In this document: in pieces, positions 9,655 to 18,522 of the stretch
Position numbering within the stretch: position 1 is the first letter of the stretch
Layout: each line of letters starts with the position of its first letter
NCBI GenBank assembly: GCA_025930755.1
Contig: JAICOJ010000027.1
Coordinates: 1 to 33,209, forward strand
DNA length: 33,209 nt
DNA from: Gemmatimonadaceae bacterium
GTDB taxonomy: Bacteria > Gemmatimonadota > Gemmatimonadetes > Gemmatimonadales > Gemmatimonadaceae
Reading direction: 5' to 3'
Program-made: the position numbers and the translations under genes
Notes under the pieces: generated by a model
What the model saw: only the letters and a program-made list of their open reading frames with translations
Told to the model about the DNA's origin: nothing
Database searches by the model: none

Positions 9655-12309
9655 GTGCACGCCGTACCCCTCCTCAACGCCGCCCTAGCCGGGCGCTACC
9701 GTATCGACCGCGCGATCGGCGCGGGCGGGATGGCGACGGTGTACCTCGCGCGCGACCTCAAGCACGACCGGCATGTCGCGCTCAAGGTACTGAACCCCGA
9801 GCTTGGCGCCGTGCTCGGCGTCGAGCGCTTTCTCGCCGAGATACAGGTTACCGCCAGGCTGCAGCATTCCAATCTGGTGCCGCTCTTCGACAGCGGCGAC
9901 GCGGACGGACTGCTCTTCTACGTCATGCCGTACATTCCCGGCGAAACGCTGCGAGCGCGCCTGACGAGCGAAAAACACCTGTCGATGGACGAGACGGTGC
10001 GCCTCGCAGCGGCGATCGCGTCCGCGGTCGACTACGCGCACCGGAACGGCGTCGTCCATCGTGACCTCAAGCCGGAGAACATCCTCCTCCACGACGGGCA
10101 GCCGGTCGTCGCCGACTTCGGCATCGCACTCGCCGTCAAGGCCGCGGCCGGCGAGCGCATCACGCAGACTGGACTCTCGCTCGGCACCCCGCAGTACATG
10201 TCGCCTGAGCAGGCGACCGGCGACCGGGTGATCGACCACCGCACGGATGTGTACTCGCTCGGTGCCATTGTCTACGAGATGCTCACCGGCGAGCCGCCCC
10301 ACACCGGGACGACGTCGAGAGCGATCATCGCGCGGCTCCTCACGGAGCGGCCGCGAAGCATTCGCACCATCCGACCCGGCGTGTCACCGAAGGCGGAGGC
10401 GGCCGTGCTGCGCGCGCTGGAAAAGACGCCGGCCGACCGGTGGCAGACGGCGCGCGAATTCGCCGACGCGTTGGCCGCGGGATCGGGTGCGGCAGCTTCA
10501 CCGAGCGGACGCCGGCTGCTCTCCCGTCCCACGGCGATGATCGCGGGCGCTCTCGTCCTTGGCGCACTCGTCGTGATACTGGCCACTCGACAACGAGGCG
10601 ATACACCGTCGCTGACCTTCGTCATCGACCCGCCCGTAATCAACGGCGTCCGTCAACACATCGGCGATTTTGCCCTGTCACCCGATGGGCGGATGCTGGC
10701 GCTCGTTGCGGCTTCCGACTCGGGATCGCAGCTCTTCGTGCGGCGGCTGTCCGAGCCTAACGCCACGCCGCTTCCCGGAACCGAGCTGGCGTCGTTCGTG
10801 GCGTTCTCGCCCGACGGCGAGTGGCTGGCCGTCGCGACCTTTGGCGGAAGACTGCTGAAGCTCCGCGTGGATGGATCGATCGCTCCGATGACGCTGGCCG
10901 AGGGAATCGACTGGTACAGTGGCGTCGCGTGGGTCGACAACGAGACGATCGTGCTGGGGAGCTCGCGCCCGGAACGCCGCGGCCTGGGCCGCCTGCCCGC
11001 GACGGGAGGGACGGTGCGGCCAGTGACGGTGACGGAGGATTCGTTGCGGGCGCATGCCTTCCCGCACGTGGCTCCCGACCGCAAGACCCTGCTCTTTACC
11101 GAATGGGGACCGGGGTTCACCGAGGACGATTTTCTGGCGATCGGCTCGCTCGAGACCGGGTCGTCGCACACCAGCTCCCTTCGCGCGGCACGCCCCGTTG
11201 GCGTTGTCGATCGCTATGCCCTCTACACGGTTGGCGCGTCGATCATGGCCGTGCCGTTCGATGCGAGGCACCTGAGATTCGCCGGAGACCCCGTACGCGT
11301 GCTGGAAGACGTGAGCTTCAGCAATACGCGGACGGTGCACCTCTCCTCGAGCGGCACGCTCGCGTACATCCGGGGCCAGGTGTCGAAGCGACTCGTACTG
11401 CTCGAGGCTGACAGCCGCACGCAGACGATCTCCGGCGATGAGCACACCATCTGGTCCGTTGGACGCTTCTCTCCTGATGGCCGACGAATCGCCGTCGACG
11501 TATGGGCACCCAGTGGGGACACGTCGATCACCGATGTCTGGACATTCGATGTGAGGACACGAGCGTTCACTCGCGTCACGTCGTTAGGTAACGTGGTCGA
11601 GCCCGACTGGACGAGCGACGGAGGAGCGCTGTTGTTCACGACGTGGTTCCCCCGAAACGCGGCGATCTGGCGGCAGGTTGCGGATGGCTCCGAACCGCCG
11701 GAGAAGCTCCTCGAGGTTCCGGATGGGGTCGCCCTCTTCCAGGCGAGCGCCACGCCCGATGGGCGCGGTGTCGTCTTCTGCCGGGGCTCGAGGTTCATGG
11801 CCGCCGACCTGGTAGAGGAGCTGTTCTATCTCCCACTCCAGGGAAGCCGAACGCCTGAGAAGCTGGTAGACGAGCCAATGGGATCGGTCTGCAGCGGTCG
11901 CGTGTCCCCGGATGGGCAATGGCTGGCGTATGCGGCGATCGAAGGCGGGAGGCCTAACGTGTTCGTGCGTCGTTTTCGGGCCCGGGGCGGCCGGGTGAAG
12001 ATCTCGGACGGCAACGGCGAATACCCGGTCTGGTCGCGTGACGGCGCCCGCCTGTTCTACTCCCACGTCCTCGCCCAGGGTGGGCGAAGATGGGTGGTAG
12101 CGGCGAATCTCAGCGCGTCGGGCAACACCATCGAGGTCGCGACCCGCGAGCGCATCGTCCCGCTGCAGACGCGCGCGTTCGACGTAGCCCCGGGTGACGA
12201 GCGCATCCTCGTGCCGCAGCCGAGTGCCGATCGAATTCAGCTGATGGTGACCACGAACTGGTTATCGCGCTTGCGCGCGCGCGTCGCCGGGCGCGCGCGC
12301 GTGGAGTGA
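9655..12309 (+). CDS. Membrane Ser/Thr protein kinase with TolB-like beta-propeller sensor
   Basis: An 884-residue Hanks-type kinase. Kinase domain about 15-275: glycine loop GAGGMATVY, Lys44 (VALKVL), HRDLKPEN (135-142), DFG (154-156), GTPQYMSPEQ. All catalytic residues are present. A single transmembrane helix follows (about 294-311), and the remaining ~570 residues should face the periplasm. They contain repeated ALSPDGRMLAL / AFSPDGEWLAV / RFSPDGRRIAV blades of a TolB/WD40-like propeller. Kinases with this layout are common in Gemmatimonadota and Acidobacteriota. The propeller is probably a ligand-sensing or protein-binding domain (inference). The GTG start has AGGA upstream. The last codons lie in a GC-alternating inverted repeat (12272-12300). 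Substrates unknown. Confidence 0.93.
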   Translation: MHAVPLLNAALAGRYRIDRAIGAGGMATVYLARDLKHDRHVALKVLNPELGAVLGVERFLAEIQVTARLQHSNLVPLFDSGDADGLLFYVMPYIPGETLRARLTSEKHLSMDETVRLAAAIASAVDYAHRNGVVHRDLKPENILLHDGQPVVADFGIALAVKAAAGERITQTGLSLGTPQYMSPEQATGDRVIDHRTDVYSLGAIVYEMLTGEPPHTGTTSRAIIARLLTERPRSIRTIRPGVSPKAEAAVLRALEKTPADRWQTAREFADALAAGSGAAASPSGRRLLSRPTAMIAGALVLGALVVILATRQRGDTPSLTFVIDPPVINGVRQHIGDFALSPDGRMLALVAASDSGSQLFVRRLSEPNATPLPGTELASFVAFSPDGEWLAVATFGGRLLKLRVDGSIAPMTLAEGIDWYSGVAWVDNETIVLGSSRPERRGLGRLPATGGTVRPVTVTEDSLRAHAFPHVAPDRKTLLFTEWGPGFTEDDFLAIGSLETGSSHTSSLRAARPVGVVDRYALYTVGASIMAVPFDARHLRFAGDPVRVLEDVSFSNTRTVHLSSSGTLAYIRGQVSKRLVLLEADSRTQTISGDEHTIWSVGRFSPDGRRIAVDVWAPSGDTSITDVWTFDVRTRAFTRVTSLGNVVEPDWTSDGGALLFTTWFPRNAAIWRQVADGSEPPEKLLEVPDGVALFQASATPDGRGVVFCRGSRFMAADLVEELFYLPLQGSRTPEKLVDEPMGSVCSGRVSPDGQWLAYAAIEGGRPNVFVRRFRARGGRVKISDGNGEYPVWSRDGARLFYSHVLAQGGRRWVVAANLSASGNTIEVATRERIVPLQTRAFDVAPGDERILVPQPSADRIQLMVTTNWLSRLRARVAGRARVE

Positions 12310-12321
12310 TCAGCGGGCGTT

Positions 12322-12855
12322 TCAGGCGGGGGCGGCCACCCGGGGGCGATCCCGCCGCAGGATGGCCGCGCTCACCAGCGTCACCACGAGCCCGATCGGC
12401 AAAACCTCGATGAGGGTGATGCCGGCGTTGATCAACGGATTCTTGTACGCCGCGGTGAACTCCGCCATCTCGGCCGCCCGGGCCGCCAGCTCCTGTTCCG
12501 TCGCACCCCCTTGCCGCGCCTTCTCCAGCATGTACGCGCCGTATTTCTCGGGGAAGTCAGGCGCGATCCAGTAGTAGATGACCTCCCACGTGGTCACGTA
12601 GCAGACGCTCGCGACCAGCGTAATGAGGAGACCAATACCGAAGGCCTTTCCGAAGCTGATCGTGCCGCCGTAGATGTTGTCGCGGTACGAGCGGATCCCG
12701 AAGTACACCATCAGGAAGGCTACGACCATCGTCGTGTAACCGATGATCTCGGCGGTACCGAATCCCAGTCGGTCGATGAAGGCGACGTTGACCACCATCA
12801 TCGACGACAGCACGGCACCCGCGAGCAGACCGAAAACGAGAACGACGCGTGTCAT
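12322..12855 (-). CDS. DUF4199 family membrane protein
   Basis: A 177-residue protein with four hydrophobic helices: about 4-24 (VVLVFGLLAGAVLSSMMVV), 36-56, 68-92 (FGKAFGIGLLITLVASVCYV) and 146-168 near the C-terminus. A soluble helical segment lies between helices three and four (EKARQGGATEQELAARAAEM). This layout, with ISFGKAF before helix three and a C-terminal NPL.....TL.E..P.GL, is typical of DUF4199, whose function is unknown. A longer frame reaches 12921, but ATG 12855 starts directly at the first helix. It lies downstream of the LuxR gene on the same strand with a 320-bp gap, and its stop is 12 bp from the convergent kinase stop. Confidence 0.85.
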   Translation of the reverse strand: MTRVVLVFGLLAGAVLSSMMVVNVAFIDRLGFGTAEIIGYTTMVVAFLMVYFGIRSYRDNIYGGTISFGKAFGIGLLITLVASVCYVTTWEVIYYWIAPDFPEKYGAYMLEKARQGGATEQELAARAAEMAEFTAAYKNPLINAGITLIEVLPIGLVVTLVSAAILRRDRPRVAAPA

Positions 12856-13175
12856 CGCAGCACTCCGGTAGAGGTGAGGTGCCGGAGGGTATGATCGGCG
12901 AGGGCGGTTGTCGTCACCCATTCGGATGATTCTTCGTTCGGGGGCGAAAAATCATCCGATCGGGTGAGGGTTCAGGTCCTGCGCTGTGCGCCAAGGAACG
13001 CGGAACGCCGCAGAGAACGGCCGAGGACGCTCTCCGGTACGGTTCCAAGGTTCTTTGTTACACCTGCGCATGATCAGATGCGGACGTCGGCCCGGCTGGC
13101 TATCATGCGTGCATCTGCGGCCTGCTGCGGTTCCTTGACCTGGCGAGATGAGCTCGACCCTGGGACCCCCCGCCA
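12856..13175. other. 320-bp spacer between LuxR stop and DUF4199 start
   Basis: No convincing gene on either strand. It holds the inverted repeat at 12922-12959. Around 13000-13030 there is a GC-rich patch (CGCGGAACGCCGCAGAGAACGG in parts) that looks like a decayed copy of the ACCGCAGAGGACGCGG-type repeat found intact at 18367-18483. It must also contain the DUF4199 promoter, which I could not place. Confidence 0.45.
12922..12959. repeat. 10-bp inverted repeat upstream of DUF4199 gene
   Basis: TCGGATGATT (12922-12931) and its exact complement AATCATCCGA (12950-12959) flank an 18-bp centre that itself contains TTCG...CGAA. It lies 67 bp upstream of the DUF4199 ATG and about 215 bp beyond the LuxR stop. 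It could be a regulator operator, possibly for the neighbouring LuxR-type protein, or a terminator of the LuxR transcript. The sequence alone cannot decide. Confidence 0.55.
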
Positions 13176-13634
13176 TCACGGAATCAGCCCGCGCTCCTTG
13201 CCGAGCTGAACGGCCTGCGTCCGCCGCCTCGCCCCGAGCTTGTCGAACAGCCGGCTCGAGTGCGTCTTCACCGTGTTCTCGCTCACGAAGATCCGCTCGG
13301 CGATTTCCCTCGTGCTCAAGCCAGCCGCGATGAGCTCGAGGATCTCGAGCTCGCGCGGGGTGATGCCAAGGGTCTCGACCGCTGCTTCATTGCGCACGAA
13401 TGGTGTTCGGACGGGGACGGGCACCTCTTTGACGACGACCGTCTCCACGACGGTCGTGCGCGCCCGCGTGAGCTTGAGGCCGAGCCAGATGCCGAACGCG
13501 GCGAACACGCCGGCGATCAGCCCCCCGTAGATTTCGAGGGAGTGCTCGACGACGAGATACCGGTATTCGATCAGCCGGAGGACGGCGACGAGAACGCCGC
13601 CCACCAGGCCGTAGAGGAGGACGTGCTTCTTCAC
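13176..13634 (-). CDS. Membrane-tethered LuxR-type (GerE) transcription regulator
   Basis: A 152-residue protein with two N-terminal transmembrane helices (about 5-24 and 34-55), a short Val/Pro-rich linker (VVETVVVKEVPVPVRTP) and a C-terminal LuxR/GerE helix-turn-helix (about 90-148: ITPRELEILELIAAGLSTRE, VSENTVKTHSSRLFDKLGARRRTQAV). All canonical GerE positions are there. It has no receiver or ligand domain, so the membrane part or a partner must provide the signal. The start is GTG 13634 with a weak ribosome site. Downstream on the same strand is the DUF4199 membrane protein, which is a plausible sensory partner (inference from neighbourhood). Confidence 0.9.
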   Translation of the reverse strand: MKKHVLLYGLVGGVLVAVLRLIEYRYLVVEHSLEIYGGLIAGVFAAFGIWLGLKLTRARTTVVETVVVKEVPVPVRTPFVRNEAAVETLGITPRELEILELIAAGLSTREIAERIFVSENTVKTHSSRLFDKLGARRRTQAVQLGKERGLIP

Positions 13635-13715
13635 AGGCCCAAGTTAGACGAAACATGGAGCGACGTCATGACCACGGAGCCGGAACTCGTTCGCGTTGCC
13701 GCCGCCATCCTCTTT

Positions 13716-15164
13716 TCAGGTTCCGCGCAGCTGATCGCGGAGGGTGTCGCGCAGCAACGTCCATGTCCGGGCGACGTGGGACTCCGTCGTGCGAATGTGT
13801 CCGACGGCCAGCCGGAGCACGTAACGCCCGCGGAGCCGCGTGTGGGAGAGATACGTCTCGCCGGTCGCGTTCACGCGCTCGAGCAGCTCCTCGTTCAGCG
13901 CATCGAGCGCTGATTCGTCGAGCCCTCGCGGCGCCGCGCGAAAGCACACGAGACTGAGTGACACGGGCGCCAGGAGCTCGAAGTCGGCGTCCGCCTCGAC
14001 CCATCGCCCGAGCTCCTGCGCCAGCCGGATGTGCTCCCGCAGACGCGCGCGCAGCCCCTCGGCGCCGAATACGCGCATCACCATCCACAGCTTGAGCGCG
14101 CGAAACCGGCGTCCTAACGCGATGCCCGTGTCCATCAGGTTGTGGACGGCGCCCCCCTCGCGCGTTTCCAGATACGCCGGCGTCAGAGCCAGCGCCGCAC
14201 GCAACGTGTCCATCCGCCGGCAGAAGAGCACGCTCGCGTCCATCGGCGTGAACATCCACTTGTGCGGGTTGACGACGACCGAGTCCGCCTCCGGCACGCC
14301 ATCGAAGATGGAGGCGTGCTCGGGCAGCATCGCGGCCGTGCCGGCGTGACAGGCGTCCACGTGCAGCCACACCCCGTGCGCGCTGCATAACGACGCGATC
14401 GCGGCCACGGGGTCCACACTCCCCGCCGAGGTGGTTCCCACCGTGGCGACGACGGCCACCGGGAGATTTCCGGCGGCCCGATCCTCGGCGATCGCGTCCC
14501 GCAAGGCATCCGGGCGCATGCGATACGCATCGTCGACGGGAATCTTCCTCAGGGCGGTGTGTCCCATGCCGAGCGCCATCAGCGCCTTGTCCACCGACGA
14601 GTGGGTGAGCTCGGAGCAGTACACGCGCAGTCGCGGAACGTCAGGGCGCGCCGAGAGGCCGTGCAGGCGGACGCCGGGAATGGCGGCTTCGCGCGCGGCG
14701 AGCAATGCGTGAAAGGTCGACGACGATCCGCTGTCGTTGATCACGCCCTCGAACGTCTCGGGCAGGCCGAGCAGTTCTCGGAGCCATCCGGTCGCGACGT
14801 CTTCGAGCTCCGTCGCTGCCGGGGACGTCCGCCAGAGCATCGCTTGCTGATTGAGGGCGGCGGTGAGGAATTCCGCGAGCACTCCCGGCGCACTGCCCGT
14901 GCTGTTGAAGTACGCAAAGAACGCCGGGTGATTCCACTGGGTGAGTCCGGGGACCAGGATGCGCTCGAAGTCCTCGAGGATGCGTTCCATTGGCTCCCCC
15001 TGCTCGGGGGCAGTCGACGGGAGCGCCCTGCGGATGTCGCCGGGCTCGACCTGCGACAGCACGGGGCGGTGGTCGGACCCGCCCGCGAGGTAGTCGGAGA
15101 TCCAGTCCACGAGCTGATGCGCGGATCGCCGGAACGTCGCCGGATCCATGTCACCCATTGTCAT
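13716..15164 (-). CDS. PLP-dependent decarboxylase, aromatic-L-amino-acid decarboxylase type
   Basis: A group II amino-acid decarboxylase of 482 residues. It has the family blocks: LTQWNHPAFFAYFNSTGSAP, the Gly/Ser-rich INDSGSSSTFHALLAARE, SELTHSS (His188, which stacks on PLP), HVDACHAGTA (Asp270, which binds the pyridine nitrogen) and NPHKWM with Lys302 as Schiff-base lysine. Numbering matches animal DOPA decarboxylase closely. I chose ATG 15164 because GGAG and AAGG precede it; the frame extends 12 codons further. Known family reaction: removal of CO2 from Trp, Phe, Tyr or DOPA to give amines; which one is used here cannot be told. It stands alone, 81 bp downstream of nothing on its strand but 81 bp before the LuxR gene start. 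Confidence 0.93.
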   Translation of the reverse strand: MTMGDMDPATFRRSAHQLVDWISDYLAGGSDHRPVLSQVEPGDIRRALPSTAPEQGEPMERILEDFERILVPGLTQWNHPAFFAYFNSTGSAPGVLAEFLTAALNQQAMLWRTSPAATELEDVATGWLRELLGLPETFEGVINDSGSSSTFHALLAAREAAIPGVRLHGLSARPDVPRLRVYCSELTHSSVDKALMALGMGHTALRKIPVDDAYRMRPDALRDAIAEDRAAGNLPVAVVATVGTTSAGSVDPVAAIASLCSAHGVWLHVDACHAGTAAMLPEHASIFDGVPEADSVVVNPHKWMFTPMDASVLFCRRMDTLRAALALTPAYLETREGGAVHNLMDTGIALGRRFRALKLWMVMRVFGAEGLRARLREHIRLAQELGRWVEADADFELLAPVSLSLVCFRAAPRGLDESALDALNEELLERVNATGETYLSHTRLRGRYVLRLAVGHIRTTESHVARTWTLLRDTLRDQLRGT

Positions 15165-15376
15165 GGTGCCTTCGCTCCGGGCATCGAGCCAGTGGGCCAC
15201 GCACAGCCTGAACTGCGAGGAACGGCAGCTGGGTTCGACGCATGACCGCCAATCCTCGACGAGAGATCATCGTCGACCAGAAGTGGGCAATTGTTCGCGC
15301 GTCTTACCGTGGCAGGACGCGGGCCGCGGCGCGACGCCGCCCCGTACGCAACGCCGTGGACAGAGGCGCCTGACGC

Positions 15377-15964
15377 TCAGCGTCGCTCCGGTTTGGCCAG
15401 CGGACCGATCCGTCGTCCCGCCGCCGAGTCGGCGATCACCACCGCGAGACGGCGGAGCCGCGTGTCCTCCCTCTTGGCGCTCATGACCCAAAGGCTCGCC
15501 AGGCGTTGGTACCCCGGCGGCTGCTTCCGAAAGAATTCCCACGCCTTCTTGTTCGCCTCGAGCTTCGCCGCGTACGCGGCGACGAGCTTCTGATCCTTGC
15601 TACGCTGCTCGAACGAGTAGATCCCCGATCGCTCGGGATCGCGCGCCTCGAACGCCGCGAGTCCCGAGGGATGCACGCGCCCCTCCTTGGTGAGCTCGGC
15701 GAAGCGCTTCGTGTTGACGTTACTCCAGATGCTCCGCGCGCGGCGCGGCGTGAAGCGAATCGAGTAGCTCTCGGCATCGATGCTGCGACGCACGCCGTCG
15801 ATCCAGCCGAAACAGAGCGCCTCGTCCACCGACTCGGGCCAGGTGATGCTCGGTTTCCCCGACCCCTTCTTGTAGAAGCCGACGAGGAGCTCGCGAACCC
15901 TGTCGTGGTTCTTCTCCAACCACGCGCGAAAGTCAGCCGGTGCGGGGAAGAAGGTTGGTTTCAC
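15377..15964 (-). CDS. YdeI/OmpD-associated family protein
   Basis: A 195-residue soluble protein of the YdeI family (also called bacteriocin-protection or OmpD-associated). Recognised by FFPAPADFRAWLEKNHDRVRELLVG, ITWPESVDEALCFGWIDGVR, FTPRRARSIWSNVNTKR and EFFRKQPPGYQRLASLWVMSAKREDTR in order. The frame stays open upstream into the M28 gene, but homology begins at VKPTFFP, so I use GTG 15964. The usual family length (about 190-200) agrees. Biochemical role is not established. It follows the M28 peptidase by 58 bp on the same strand, so the two may share a transcript. Confidence 0.88.
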   Translation of the reverse strand: MKPTFFPAPADFRAWLEKNHDRVRELLVGFYKKGSGKPSITWPESVDEALCFGWIDGVRRSIDAESYSIRFTPRRARSIWSNVNTKRFAELTKEGRVHPSGLAAFEARDPERSGIYSFEQRSKDQKLVAAYAAKLEANKKAWEFFRKQPPGYQRLASLWVMSAKREDTRLRRLAVVIADSAAGRRIGPLAKPERR

Positions 15965-16022
15965 GCAGCGGACATGACACACCAGACGCGCGCTTGCATC
16001 GGCAATGCTATCGCCTGAGTCG

Positions 16023-17615
16023 TCATGGCTGCGCGAAGCTCCGCCGCGCCTTGCCACACCCGATCCACGGCCGAGGCTCACCGTTAGGCCGCGGTGGGAG
16101 GATGGACTGATCGCGCGGCACGCGCTCGCGGTCCTCCGAGGCCGCGTAGACCAGCATGGCCGCCATCGTCGCGTTGTTCTTGAGATCGTCGAACACGATC
16201 TTGTCGTAGGTGTCGCGGTTGGTGTGCCAGGTATACTGGCGGTATTCCGTATAGCTGGACTGTAGCCGGAACGCGGGCGCCGGCCGGCAGATGAACGATG
16301 TGTGATCGCTTCCCTGGTTCGCCTGCGGCCCGGGCACCTGGAGCTTCACGCTGTCCGTCATCTCGGTGGGAATCTGCGCGACCCAGCGAGCGAGGTTGGC
16401 GCCCGCCTTCAGAAATCCCTGCGCTTCGAGGATCTCCACGCGCCAGGTTCCGTTGTCCTGGTTGAAGGCGACCTGCAACCCCTCGATGATGTCAGGATGG
16501 TCCTCGGCGAACGACTGCGATCCGATGATGCCCTGCTCTTCGCCACCCCAGTGACCGACGAGAATGGTGCGGCGCGGACGCGGATACGCTTCCTTCAGGA
16601 TGCGCATCGCCTCGAGCATCGTGATCGTGCCGGTGCCGTTGTCGGTGGCGCCGGTGGCCCCATGCCAGCTGTCGAGGTGCGCCGAGAGCACGACGTACTC
16701 GTTCGGAAGCTCGGTGCCCTTGAGCTCGGCGACGACGTTGAACATTGGCACCTCGGCCGGTGTGGACTGCGACTCCGCCGTGAGCCGAATGCGCGGCGCC
16801 TGATTCTTCGACGCCATGCGGTACAGCAGCCCGTAATCCTCACACGAGAGATCCACGGCCGGTGCCCGCGTGGTCTGAGCGGAGAAGATCTTGTTCACGC
16901 CCCAGCCACCGGACCACGTCAACGTCCCGATCCCGATGACGCCGGCCGAGTCGAGACGCGTGTAGACGGCGCGGCCGGCGTTCTGCTGGGGAGTGCCGTC
17001 CGGGATCAGTGACCGGAAGGCGGCGAGCGATGCCCGCTCCGTCTCGGTGCGCAGCGAGTCGATGCGCCTAACGGTCGCCGCACGCGCGTACCGCTCGAGC
17101 TCCTGGGGGGCGCGGCACATGATCTCCGGTGCCGACACGAGAACGAACTTGCCGCGAACGGTCCCCAGCCACTGACGCGCGGCGGCGGCGTTCGCCAGCC
17201 GGGGAATCACCACGACTTCACCTTCCACGGGTCGGTTGCCGGGGGTTCCCGGGCTCCACGCGAGCAGCTCGACCTCGAGGTTCTGCACCCGAGGTGCGAT
17301 CATCTGCATGTGCACGGCTCCTTGCTGCCATCCGCGCCAGGTGCCGTAGCGCTCGCGTCGGACCGTTATCCCCCACTCCCGATACTTCCGCTCGAGCCAC
17401 TCGACCGCGGACTGGAATCCCGGGGTGCCGGAGAGTCTCGGGCCGATGGAATCGATGAGCACCTGCGCGAGCGTCTCGGTCTGCGACTGCTCCATGCCCA
17501 GCTGCCACATGCGGCGGATCACGGGGTCGGGGCTGCGGAACGTCTGCGCGGCGGCAGTGCCGACGGACAGAACGCAGAAGAGGACGGGCAGTAGAAGGCG
17601 GTTCTGGTGGCGCAT
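16023..17615 (-). CDS. Secreted M28-family zinc metallopeptidase
   Basis: A 530-residue exported aminopeptidase/carboxypeptidase-type enzyme. The signal peptide is MRHQNRLLLPVLFCVLSVGT then AAAQ. A PA-like region (about 120-290) precedes the M28 catalytic domain. The two-zinc ligand set is complete: His313 (SAHLDSW), Asp325 (ATDNGTG), Glu359-Glu360 (GGEEQG), Asp387 (NQDNGTW) and His464 (WHTNRDTYDKI). ATG 17615 is preferred over GTG 17621 because AGGAG is then at five-base spacing. Likely degrades peptides in the periplasm or outside for nutrition. Divergent from the methyltransferase gene across 84 bp. Confidence 0.93.
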   Translation of the reverse strand: MRHQNRLLLPVLFCVLSVGTAAAQTFRSPDPVIRRMWQLGMEQSQTETLAQVLIDSIGPRLSGTPGFQSAVEWLERKYREWGITVRRERYGTWRGWQQGAVHMQMIAPRVQNLEVELLAWSPGTPGNRPVEGEVVVIPRLANAAAARQWLGTVRGKFVLVSAPEIMCRAPQELERYARAATVRRIDSLRTETERASLAAFRSLIPDGTPQQNAGRAVYTRLDSAGVIGIGTLTWSGGWGVNKIFSAQTTRAPAVDLSCEDYGLLYRMASKNQAPRIRLTAESQSTPAEVPMFNVVAELKGTELPNEYVVLSAHLDSWHGATGATDNGTGTITMLEAMRILKEAYPRPRRTILVGHWGGEEQGIIGSQSFAEDHPDIIEGLQVAFNQDNGTWRVEILEAQGFLKAGANLARWVAQIPTEMTDSVKLQVPGPQANQGSDHTSFICRPAPAFRLQSSYTEYRQYTWHTNRDTYDKIVFDDLKNNATMAAMLVYAASEDRERVPRDQSILPPRPNGEPRPWIGCGKARRSFAQP

Positions 17616-17699
17616 TCTCACTCCTGTTGGCGTTGCCGTGTGGTGATACTTTACCTCCGCACCGGCAAATCGGCGATGGTCGCCCTGGAGCTCGCCATT

Positions 17700-18341
17700 A
17701 TGACTTGTTGCAGCAGTGAGTGCTTCGAATCCACGTTCAACGACCGTCGCGCCAGGCAGCAGCTGAAGCGCTACCGCAAGCGGGGCCCGGACAAGACAAC
17801 CCGCATGTTGCTGGACGCGCTGCGGGCGGCGGGGATCAGGAATGCGTCGTTACTCGACGTGGGCGCGGGCATCGGCGTCGTCCACCACGAGCTCCTCGCC
17901 GAGGGCGCTCGGTCCGCGATTCACGTGGATGCGGCGCGGCCGCACATTCGCCTCGCCGAGGAAGAGGCCACGAGGCGGGGGCACGCTGCCCACGTGACGT
18001 TCGTCCTCGGTGACTTCGTGGGACTCGCCGAAGACATTGCGGCGGCCGACGTCGTCACGCTGGACCGCGTGATCTGCTGCTATCCCGACATGGAGCAACT
18101 GGTCGCGAAGTCGGCGGCCAGGGCGAACCGGCTCTACGGGGCGGTCTTCCCGCGTGAGCGGCGCGGAGTCAAGGTGGTGTCAGCGCTTCAGAACCTCCTG
18201 TGGAAGGTTCTTGGCAATCCGTTCCGCTCGTACATCCACTCGACGGCGGCCATCGATGCGGCGCTGCGGCGCCAGGGCCTCGCGCCGCTTTCCGTCACCG
18301 ATACCGTGCTCTGGCGGGTCGCAGTGTACTCGCGTGGTTAG
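17700..18341 (+). CDS. Class I SAM-dependent methyltransferase
   Basis: A 213-residue Rossmann-fold methyltransferase. Motif I is SLLDVGAGIGVVHHELLAEG; the acidic end of beta2 is HVDAARPHI; VLGDFVGLAEDIAAADVVTLDRVICCYPD covers motifs II-III. The N-terminus (MTCCSSECFESTFNDRRAR) carries three Cys residues and is shared, as I recall, with bacterial hypothetical methyltransferases of the BchM-like group. I chose ATG 17700 because GGAG lies nine bases upstream; the frame extends 31 codons further without homology. The substrate is unknown. The stop codon lies inside GGTTAGGT, a near-match to the dispersed octamer. A long inverted repeat follows 25 bp later. Confidence 0.85.
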   Translation: MTCCSSECFESTFNDRRARQQLKRYRKRGPDKTTRMLLDALRAAGIRNASLLDVGAGIGVVHHELLAEGARSAIHVDAARPHIRLAEEEATRRGHAAHVTFVLGDFVGLAEDIAAADVVTLDRVICCYPDMEQLVAKSAARANRLYGAVFPRERRGVKVVSALQNLLWKVLGNPFRSYIHSTAAIDAALRRQGLAPLSVTDTVLWRVAVYSRG

Positions 18342-18366
18342 GTGCTACGAGCAAGGACCAACTGCT

Positions 18367-18483
18367 TTTTTTTACCGCAGAGGACGCGGAGGACGCGGAG
18401 GAACTGCGACGGCGAAAGCCTTTGAAAAAAGCCCTTGCCGTTGAAGTTCCTCCGCGTCCTCCGCGTCCTCTGCGGTAAAAAAA
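18367..18483. repeat. 117-bp inverted repeat with 39-bp perfect arms (ACCGCAGAGGACGCGG type)
   Basis: Left arm 18367-18405 and right arm 18445-18483 are exact complements over 39 bp. Each starts with a 7-base T (or A) run, then ACCGCAGAGG followed by the 9-bp unit GACGCGGAG in tandem. The 39-bp centre is partly self-complementary (ACGGC ... GCCGT). It lies between two convergent genes. With T runs at both outer ends it would make a bidirectional intrinsic terminator, but the arms are far longer than needed. Translated, the arm gives the FTAEDAEDAEE string often mis-annotated as protein. Confidence 0.9.
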
Positions 18484-18522
18484 CAACAGGGCTCGTTGCG
18501 AGAAGCGGCGTCGTAAGGCCGA

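Noticed and set aside
12272-12300. GCGCGCGC alternating inverted repeat at the end of the first kinase gene
   Set aside because: Mostly simple GC alternation within Arg/Ala codons; hairpin potential is expected by composition and it is not followed by a T tract.
15964-16081. Longer YdeI-type protein starting inside the M28 gene
   Set aside because: The extra 39 residues lack family similarity and overlap the M28 coding sequence; GTG 15964 matches the family N-terminus.
17607-17699. N-terminal extension of the methyltransferase
   Set aside because: Overlaps the divergent M28 start region and has no ribosome site; ATG 17700 has GGAG at good distance.
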